A stretch of DNA of 11,111 nucleotides, from the NCBI GenBank assembly GCA_002727895.1, contig PBUO01000118.1, positions 1 to 11,111 on the forward strand, given 5' to 3'. Both the position numbers and the translations under genes were made by a program. Below, one piece after another: positions 4,833-10,318 of this stretch. The notes below the pieces were generated by a model. It saw only the letters and a program-made list of their open reading frames with translations, was not told the DNA's origin and searched no databases. This DNA is from Acidimicrobiaceae bacterium. GTDB lineage: Bacteria; Actinomycetota; Acidimicrobiia; Acidimicrobiales; MedAcidi-G1. Each line of letters opens with the position of its first letter. Positions within the stretch are counted from its first letter, which is position 1.

Positions 4833-5705
4833 ATGAGATACGCCGCTCCGGCGACGGTCGAGGAGGCCCAGGCACTGCTAGCCGACGACGCCGACGCCCA
4901 GGTTTTCGCGGGGGCCACCGACCTGGTGCCCCAGATGCGGGCCGGCCGGCCGGCGCCGTCGTTGCTGGTCGACCTCAAGAGGATCGACCGACTGACCTCG
5001 GTGACCCACGAGGATGGTCGATGGACGATCGGTGCGGCCACGCCCACCGCGGACCTCACCCGGAACGAGGCGTTCACCGCGGCATTCCCCGGCCTGTCGG
5101 AGGGCGCCGGCCTGATCGGCTCGGACCAGATCCAGAACCGGTCCAGCCTGGGGGGCAACCTGGCCAACGCCTCACCGGCCGCCGACTCGGTCCCGGCACT
5201 GATCGCCAACGACGGCCAGGCTGTCATTGCCACAGCGGACGGCACCCGAACCGTCCCGGCCGCCGAGGTGGCCACCGGGCCGGGCCACACGTCGCTGGCC
5301 GACGGCGAGTTCATCGTCGAGTTCACTCTGGCCGATCCGCCGGCCGGCACTGGCGACGCCTACCTGCGGATGATCCCCCGGACCGAGATGGACATCGCCA
5401 TCGTCGGCGCCGCGGTGCGGGTCACGGTGGACGGCGACACGATCAGCGACGCCACCGTGGTCCTGGGAGCCGTGGCCCCCACCGCGGTGGTGGTGCCCGA
5501 CGCCGCGGCGGCCCTGGTTGGCGCCTCGGTGGCCGGCGGCACCCTCGACGACTCGGCCACGGCCGCCCTGGCCGAGGCGGCCGAGGCGGCGTGCGACCCC
5601 ATCGACGACAAGCGGGGCACCATCGCCTACCGGCGACGGGTGGCAGGCGTCCTGGCCCGAAGGGCCGCCGCCATCGCGGTCGAACGTGCACGGAACGGAG
5701 CCTGA
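4833..5705 (+). CDS. Molybdenum hydroxylase FAD-binding medium subunit (CoxM-type)
   Basis: The protein has 290 aa, the usual size for CoxM-like flavoproteins. It carries the FAD of a xanthine-oxidase-family complex and takes electrons from the iron-sulfur subunit to pass to a cytoplasmic or membrane acceptor. Family motifs are the FAD-pyrophosphate loop AGATDL (26-31; often AGGTDL), the second FAD loop QNRSSLGGNLANASPAAD (101-118), RTEMDIAIVGAAV (183-195) in the middle domain, and the C-terminal AYRRRVAGVLARRA (265-278). Domain order is the N-terminal FAD fold (1-175) then the CO_deh_flav_C domain (about 176-285). The start is fixed by the MRYAAPATVEEA N-terminus, typical of the family, and by the Shine-Dalgarno. 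First gene of the M-S-L-MoaD operon; 3 nt separate its stop from the next ATG. The CO dehydrogenase name refers to family resemblance; see the large subunit for why CO is doubtful as substrate. Confidence 0.94.
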   Translation: MRYAAPATVEEAQALLADDADAQVFAGATDLVPQMRAGRPAPSLLVDLKRIDRLTSVTHEDGRWTIGAATPTADLTRNEAFTAAFPGLSEGAGLIGSDQIQNRSSLGGNLANASPAADSVPALIANDGQAVIATADGTRTVPAAEVATGPGHTSLADGEFIVEFTLADPPAGTGDAYLRMIPRTEMDIAIVGAAVRVTVDGDTISDATVVLGAVAPTAVVVPDAAAALVGASVAGGTLDDSATAALAEAAEAACDPIDDKRGTIAYRRRVAGVLARRAAAIAVERARNGA

Positions 5706-5708
5706 GCC

Positions 5709-6215
5709 ATGAGCGAGAACACCACCACCCGCCGGTCCCGGACGCACGTGTCCTGCACCGTTAACGGCGACCAGGTCGACTTCTTGGCCGACGATGGCAC
5801 CTCCCTGCTGGACGCCCTGCGCGACGAACTGGACCTGACCGGGGCCAAGGAGGGCTGCGGCACCGGCGACTGCGGGGCCTGCACCGTGCTGGTCGACGGG
5901 CGCATCAACTGCTCGTGCCTGATGTTCGCCCCCGAGGCCGAGGGGTGCGACATCGTCACCGTTGAGGGCATCGCCGAGGGCGACCACCTCCACCCCCTGC
6001 AGCAGACCTTCCTGGAGGGCGCGGCGCTGCAGTGCGGGGTGTGCACCCCCGGGTTCCTCGTCTCGGCCAAGGCCCTGCTGGACGAGAACCCCGATCCGAC
6101 CGAGACCGAGATCCGCTACGCCCTGGCGGGCAACCTCTGCCGCTGCACGGGCTACGACAAGATCGTCCGTTCCGTCCAGGAGGCTGCGGTGCAGCTGAGG
6201 GGAGCAGCCCGATGA
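5709..6215 (+). CDS. Molybdenum hydroxylase 2Fe-2S small subunit (CoxS-type)
   Basis: The protein has 168 aa, typical for this family. It carries two 2Fe-2S clusters that relay electrons from the Mo site to FAD. The plant-ferredoxin-type domain holds Cys50, Cys55 and Cys58 (EGCGTGDCGACTV) and Cys70 (in NCSCL). The four-helix domain holds Cys109 and Cys112 (QCGVCTPG) and Cys144 and Cys146 (NLCRCTGY). All eight ligands are present. An N-terminal extension of about 12 residues precedes the first strand. No twin-arginine signal is seen, so a cytoplasmic location is expected. GGAG at 5696-5699, inside the end of the upstream gene, serves as Shine-Dalgarno. The TGA overlaps the ATG of the large subunit (ATGA at 6212-6215), implying translational coupling and balanced stoichiometry. 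Confidence 0.95.
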   Translation: MSENTTTRRSRTHVSCTVNGDQVDFLADDGTSLLDALRDELDLTGAKEGCGTGDCGACTVLVDGRINCSCLMFAPEAEGCDIVTVEGIAEGDHLHPLQQTFLEGAALQCGVCTPGFLVSAKALLDENPDPTETEIRYALAGNLCRCTGYDKIVRSVQEAAVQLRGAAR

Positions 6216-8434
6216 CCATCACCGAGGACCGCCCGGCCTACAAGTGGGTTGGCACCCGGCCCATCCGTCACGACGGCTACGACAAGGTGGTGGGCAAGGC
6301 CCGCTTCGCCGCCGACCGCAACTTCCCCGGCCAGCTCCACGGAGCCTTCCTGCGTTCGCCCCACGGCCACGCCCGCATCCTCGCCATCGACACTGCGGCT
6401 GCTGAGGTCATGCCCGGGGTGAAGGCCGTGGTCACCGGAGCCGACTTCCCCGACCTGCCGGTCGGAAATCCCGAGCGGGACACCGGCATCAACCTCATGG
6501 CCCGCGATGCGGCGCTGTACGTGGGCCACGTGGTGGCCGCGGTGGCCGCCTCGACCCGGGCCGAGGCCGAGGCCGCGGCGGCGGCCATCGAGGTGAGGTA
6601 CGAGCTGCTGCCCGTCGTCCTGTCCATCGACGAGTCGATGGCCGACGGAGCGCCGCTGGCCAACCCCGACAACCGGACGGCGTTCAGCGGCAGCGACGAC
6701 CCGTCCAACCTGGCCACCGTCACCCCGTTGGAGCGGGGCGACGTGGACGCTGCCTTCGAGGCCGCGGACGTGGTCGTGGAGCGGGAATTCGACACCGCCT
6801 GGGTGCACCAGGGCTACATCGAGCCGCACGCCTGCGTGGTCGACGTGGGGCCGGACGGACGGGCCGACGTGTGGGCCTCTTCCCAGGGGCACTTCCGGGT
6901 CCGGTCGCAGACCGCGGCAGTCCTCGACTGGGACACGGCCCGGATCAAGGTGACCCCCGCCGAGATCGGGGGCGGCTTCGGCGGAAAGACCACCATCTAC
7001 CTCGAGCCGGTGGCGGCCCTCCTGTCAGAGAAGAGCGGCCGACCGGTCAAGATCGTCATGACCCGCGACGAGGTACTGCGGGCCACCGGTCCGGCGCCGG
7101 CGTCGAAGTCGCGGATCCGCATCGCGGCGACCAACGACGGCGAGCTGACCGCCATCGATGGCTGGATCGGGTACGCCGTGGGTTGCACCAACGACATGGC
7201 GGGCTTCGTGGGGGCCATGTCGGTGGCTTCCTACAAGTTCCCCAACCTGAAGATGGAGTTCGTCGGGGCGTTGACCAACACCCCCCGATCGGCGGCCTAT
7301 CGGGCACCCTCGGCGCCCCAGGCGGCCTTTGCCATCGAGTCGGTGATTGACGAGATCGCCCAGGCGCTCGACATGGACCCCATCGAGCTGCGGCTGAAGA
7401 ACGCCGTGGTGGAGGGTGACCTCACCTCGATGGGCGGCCCCCATCCCCGGGTCGGCTTCGTGGAGTGCCTAGAGGCCATCCGCGACTCCGAGCACTACCG
7501 ATCGTCGGTCCCCGAGGGGGCGGCCCGGGGCATTGGCACCGGGTTCTGGTTCAACATCGGCGAGCAGTCAAGCGCCACGGTCAACCTCAACGAGGACGGG
7601 ACGGCCACGGTCATCACCGGTAGCCCCGACATCGGCGGTAGCCGGGCCTCGATGGCCCTGATGGCCGCCGAGGAGCTGGGCATCGACGTTCACCGGATCA
7701 CCCCGGTGGTGGCCGACACCGAGTCGGTGGGCTTCACCGACGTCACCGAGGGCAGCCGGGCCACCTTCGCCACTGGAATGGCCGTGGTCAACGCCTGCCG
7801 GGAACTCGTCGAGGAACTGAAGGCCCGGGCGGCCACCATCCTGGGCGTCGGGGCCGATGCCGTGGAATGGGTGGACGGTGCCGCGGTGGCCGCCGACAAG
7901 GACCCGTTGCCGCTGGCCGGTATCACGGCCAAGGCCAAGGGCACCGGCGGGCCCCTGACGGTCACCGCGTCGCTGAACGCCGGCGGAGCCGGACCGTCGT
8001 TCGCCGTCCACTGTTGCGACGTGGTCGTGGACGACGAGACCGGCCGGGTCGAGGTGCTGCGGTACACCACCGCCCAGGACGCCGGGACGGCCATCCATCC
8101 CAGCTACGTGGAGGGCCAGATGCAGGGCGGCACCGCCCAGGGCATCGGCTGGGCGCTGAACGAGGAGTACGTGTACGACGACGACGGCACCATGCTCAAC
8201 GCCAGCTTCCTGGACTACCGGGTGCCCGTGGCCTCGGACCTGCCGATGATCGAGACCATCATCGTCGAGGTGCCCAACCCGGCCCACCCCTACGGAGTGC
8301 GGGGGGTCGGCGAGACGGGGATCGTTCCGCCGATGGCCACCATCGCCAACGCGGTGAGCCGGGCCACCGGTGTGCGTCTGTCATCGCTGCCCATGTCGCC
8401 GCCCAAGGTGCTAGCCGCCCTCGACGAACGCTGA
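6212..8434 (+). CDS. Molybdenum hydroxylase large subunit, CoxL-like but with AYRAPS active-site loop
   Basis: The protein has 740 aa and binds the molybdopterin cofactor of a xanthine-oxidase-family complex. An N-terminal a/b-hammerhead domain (about 20-130) is followed by Mo-binding domains. Motifs are VHQGYIEPH (198-206; Gln200 matches the conserved Gln near Mo), GGGFGGK (253-259), AYRAPSAPQ (362-370), PDIGGSRAS (472-480) and GVGETG (698-703) with Glu701, the catalytic base in the family. CO dehydrogenases have AYRCSFR (form I, with the Cu-binding Cys) or AYRGAGR (form II) at residue 362 onwards. This protein has neither and lacks the Cys, so CO oxidation is unlikely. The Gln of the usual MGQG motif appears replaced by Gly476. 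Substrate unknown; a purine, aromatic or heterocyclic compound or an aldehyde are family possibilities. ATG 6212 is chosen because it overlaps the upstream stop (ATGA). The frame is open further upstream to 6032, but only as a shadow of the small subunit gene. Confidence 0.93.
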   Translation: MTITEDRPAYKWVGTRPIRHDGYDKVVGKARFAADRNFPGQLHGAFLRSPHGHARILAIDTAAAEVMPGVKAVVTGADFPDLPVGNPERDTGINLMARDAALYVGHVVAAVAASTRAEAEAAAAAIEVRYELLPVVLSIDESMADGAPLANPDNRTAFSGSDDPSNLATVTPLERGDVDAAFEAADVVVEREFDTAWVHQGYIEPHACVVDVGPDGRADVWASSQGHFRVRSQTAAVLDWDTARIKVTPAEIGGGFGGKTTIYLEPVAALLSEKSGRPVKIVMTRDEVLRATGPAPASKSRIRIAATNDGELTAIDGWIGYAVGCTNDMAGFVGAMSVASYKFPNLKMEFVGALTNTPRSAAYRAPSAPQAAFAIESVIDEIAQALDMDPIELRLKNAVVEGDLTSMGGPHPRVGFVECLEAIRDSEHYRSSVPEGAARGIGTGFWFNIGEQSSATVNLNEDGTATVITGSPDIGGSRASMALMAAEELGIDVHRITPVVADTESVGFTDVTEGSRATFATGMAVVNACRELVEELKARAATILGVGADAVEWVDGAAVAADKDPLPLAGITAKAKGTGGPLTVTASLNAGGAGPSFAVHCCDVVVDDETGRVEVLRYTTAQDAGTAIHPSYVEGQMQGGTAQGIGWALNEEYVYDDDGTMLNASFLDYRVPVASDLPMIETIIVEVPNPAHPYGVRGVGETGIVPPMATIANAVSRATGVRLSSLPMSPPKVLAALDER

Positions 8435-8444
8435 GGCGACCGAC

Positions 8445-8690
8445 GTGCCTCGGGCCCACCTCATGACCCCACTGCGTCGGTTCGCCGACGGCGAGTCGGT
8501 CATCGAGGTGGAGGGGGCCACGGTGGGCGAGATGATCGTTGAGCTGGACCGGCTCTTCCCGGGCCTCGGAGAGATGCTCACCATGGGCTCGTCGGCGGCC
8601 GTGGACGGGCTGATCCACGCCGAGCCGGAGTTCCTGGCCGTCGAGCCGGACGCCGACGTTTACTTCGTGGCGCCTCTCACCGGAGGCTGA
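8445..8690 (+). CDS. MoaD/ThiS-family sulfur-carrier protein with C-terminal Gly-Gly
   Basis: The protein has 81 aa with the beta-grasp pattern: first strand PRAHLMTPLRRF, a turn ADGESVIEVEGATVGEMIVELDRLFPGL (helix region 26-41), the central AAVDGLIH strand, and the end DADVYFVAPLTGG. The terminal Gly80-Gly81 is the group that is adenylated and thiocarboxylated in MoaD and ThiS. MoaD with MoaE inserts the dithiolene sulfurs of molybdopterin. Placement 10 nt after the Mo-subunit gene fits a cofactor-supply role, though no moaE or moeB is in the window and some MoaD-like proteins serve other sulfur or conjugation pathways. GTG 8445 is preferred over ATG 8463 because it keeps the first strand; GAGG at 8433-8436, overlapping the upstream stop, is a fitting Shine-Dalgarno. 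The last 31 bp overlap the 3' end of the convergent transporter gene. Confidence 0.87.
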   Translation: MPRAHLMTPLRRFADGESVIEVEGATVGEMIVELDRLFPGLGEMLTMGSSAAVDGLIHAEPEFLAVEPDADVYFVAPLTGG

Positions 8691-10234
8691 CCCCAGGAAG
8701 CAGGCGGCCCAGGCGGTGAGGCGTCGCCCGGGTTGAGCGTCTCCAGTTCGACGCGGGCCGTCTCCGGGAACCAGCGCAACACCAGCACGGCGGCCAGTAC
8801 CGGCCCGGCCGCCACCACGAGGAAGGCCGGCCCGTAAGCCCCGAACCGGTCACTGAGCGTGCCCACCAACAACAGCCCGGTGGCGCTGCCCGCCACCCCG
8901 AGGGTGACGATGAGGCCGTTGGCACGGGCCCGGTTGGCCGTGGAGAAAAGTTCTGGCCCGTAGACGCCGAGGGCCACGGTCAGCGACCCAAGCAGTCCGC
9001 CGAATAGCGTGGCGGTCCACATGGCCGGACCGGAGGCGTGGTAGCCGACGACGACCAACGCCGTGCCAGCCAGAAGGCCGATCGCGCCGACCATGCGGCG
9101 GCCCCGAGTGTCGGCCAGGCGTCCGGCCACGAAGACGCCGATGCCAGCCGGCGTGGTGGTCAGAACGGTGAACAGGGAGATCCCGGCGGCCGAGAATCCG
9201 CGGTCGTCCTTCAGGAAGTCGTTCTGGAACTGGCTGGCCGGCGCGGCGAACACCAGCAGCAGGAACGCCCCGGCCGCCAGAAGCAGCAGGCGTTGCCGCT
9301 CGACCCTCCGTCGCCCGGCGTCCTGCTCAGCCGGGGGCGTCCCGGCACCGACATTGGCGGCGAACCGGCGCGACTCGGGTAGGTGGCGACCCACGGCGAC
9401 CAGCCCCGGCACGGCGAGCAGCGGAACCAGGTACACGATCCGCCACGCGGCGGGGTCCAGGTCGGCCACCGGCAGGACCCACACGGCCATCCCAGCGCCC
9501 AGGGCAGCGGCCAGGGTCAGGACGCTCACCCCGTAGGCCCGGGAGCCGCGGGGCAGCTCCTCGGCAGCGAACACCCCGATGAGGATCCCCAAGCCGGTGG
9601 TCAGGCCGCGGGCCACCAGCTGCGAACCGCCCAGAAACCACAGGTCGGGCGACAGGGCCCCGACCGCCGTGGTGGCCACCGCGGCCACCGCGGTGACTAC
9701 CAGCAGGCCCCGACGGCCCCGGCGGTCGGCCAGGAAGACCACGGCGAGGGCCACCACTATGCCGAGGCGCACTGCGGCCAGGGTCACCCCCTGTGCGGTG
9801 TCGCTGCGGCCGAACTCGCTGCTGGCGAAGGCGATGGTCTGGGTGATGACCGTGCCCAGATAGCCGTCAACCACTTGCACGCAGGCCAGCAGGGCCAGGA
9901 TTCGGCACGCCCGGACGTCGAGGCGGTCCGGTGGTGCCCACCACGGGACCTTCCGGTGCCGCAGCGCCCAGCGCAACGGCAGGGCGAACAGGGGTCGCCA
10001 CGGTCCGACGGCGAGGCGGTGCCCGATCTCCTCCACGACCCGGTGGCGGTCGTCGTAGCCGGCGGGCTCGACCCTCAGCCTGCGTTCCCACACGGCAAAC
10101 GGCCCGTGGTCGCCGACGAAGTGGTCGGGTCCTTCGCCGGCGCGCTCCCGGACCAGGTCGTCGCGCGGGGTCCGCAACTCGGCTAGGCCAGCGGCGTCGA
10201 CCTCGTGGACCACGACCACCCTGCTGGTGCTGAT
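8660..10234 (-). CDS. MFS transporter with N-terminal soluble domain; start probably ATC or ambiguous
   Basis: From the ATC at 10234 the protein has 524 aa. Residues 1-105 are soluble: GPFAVWERRLRVE (44-56), then RLAVGPWRPLFALPLRWALR (73-92), a pattern resembling the end of an SRPBCC/CoxG-like fold. About 12 hydrophobic segments follow from 108. MFS signatures are LADRRGRRG (168-176, loop 2-3), EELPRGSRAYG (225-235), LPESRRF (285-291), GRLADTRGRR (371-380, loop 8-9), GPELFSTANRARANG (426-440) and FPETARVELE (489-498), as in metabolite:H+ symporters of the sugar-porter type. Substrate unknown. Start choice: a perfect AGGAGG (10241-10246) lies 6 nt before ATC 10234, giving an MSTSR-like N-terminus; the nearest in-frame GTG (10219) is 21 nt away. 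An ATG at 10309 has no Shine-Dalgarno, gives codons without wobble bias, and abuts the murA promoter. Convergent with the hydroxylase operon, so co-function is only suggested by proximity. Confidence 0.88.
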   Translation of the reverse strand: MSTSRVVVVHEVDAAGLAELRTPRDDLVRERAGEGPDHFVGDHGPFAVWERRLRVEPAGYDDRHRVVEEIGHRLAVGPWRPLFALPLRWALRHRKVPWWAPPDRLDVRACRILALLACVQVVDGYLGTVITQTIAFASSEFGRSDTAQGVTLAAVRLGIVVALAVVFLADRRGRRGLLVVTAVAAVATTAVGALSPDLWFLGGSQLVARGLTTGLGILIGVFAAEELPRGSRAYGVSVLTLAAALGAGMAVWVLPVADLDPAAWRIVYLVPLLAVPGLVAVGRHLPESRRFAANVGAGTPPAEQDAGRRRVERQRLLLLAAGAFLLLVFAAPASQFQNDFLKDDRGFSAAGISLFTVLTTTPAGIGVFVAGRLADTRGRRMVGAIGLLAGTALVVVGYHASGPAMWTATLFGGLLGSLTVALGVYGPELFSTANRARANGLIVTLGVAGSATGLLLVGTLSDRFGAYGPAFLVVAAGPVLAAVLVLRWFPETARVELETLNPGDASPPGPPASWGQPPVRGATK

Positions 10235-10240
10235 GGCGGG

Positions 10241-10246
10241 CCTCCT
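10241..10246 (-). promoter_or_regulatory. Perfect Shine-Dalgarno (AGGAGG) pointing at an ATC codon
   Basis: On the minus strand AGGAGG is followed by CCCGCC (6 nt) and then ATC AGC ACC AGC AGG GTG in the MFS frame. It is the strongest anti-16S match seen in the window. The spacing is ideal for ATC 10234 and too long (21 nt) for GTG 10219. Confidence 0.65.
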
Positions 10247-10287
10247 AGGATCCGGGCCCCGACCGGCGTCCCGGCTGGGTGACGGCC

Positions 10288-10293
10288 ACCCTA
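10288..10293 (-). promoter_or_regulatory. Putative -10 box (TAGGGT) for the MFS gene
   Basis: TAGGGT on the minus strand fits TANNNT and would give a transcript with a leader of roughly 45 nt before codon 10234, compatible with use of the Shine-Dalgarno at 10241. No clear -35 element. Position-based inference only. Confidence 0.3.
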
Positions 10294-10306
10294 GTGAGGG
10301 GGTGGG

Positions 10307-10312
10307 CATACT
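10307..10312 (+). promoter_or_regulatory. Putative -10 box (CATACT), leaderless promoter of murA
   Basis: CATACT (A2, T6) is separated by TGAGGG (6 nt) from GTG 10319, the geometry seen at four other starts in the window. This supports GTG 10319 as the murA start and a leaderless transcript. Confidence 0.5.
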
Positions 10313-10318
10313 TGAGGG

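Noticed and set aside
5172..5993. 273-codon minus-strand frame across the FAD and 2Fe-2S subunit genes
   Set aside because: It is antisense to two genes with complete cofactor motifs; Gly/His/Val-rich shadow.
6032..6211. 60-codon upstream extension of the large hydroxylase subunit
   Set aside because: This stretch is the C-terminal coding part of the 2Fe-2S subunit in another frame; the ATGA overlap at 6212 gives the natural start, and family proteins begin near MTITEDRP.
4833..8434. True aerobic CO dehydrogenase (coxMSL)
   Set aside because: Gene order and cofactor motifs match, but the large subunit lacks the AYRCSFR active-site Cys and the form II AYRGAGR loop, and no cox accessory genes are present.
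9383..10186. 267-codon plus-strand frame inside the MFS gene
   Set aside because: Gln/Gly/His-rich antisense shadow; the minus strand shows MFS loop motifs and membrane segments throughout.
10235..10309. ATG 10309 as start of the MFS gene
   Set aside because: The added 25 codons lack wobble bias, no Shine-Dalgarno or -10 box fits, and the ATG lies within the murA -10 box on the other strand.
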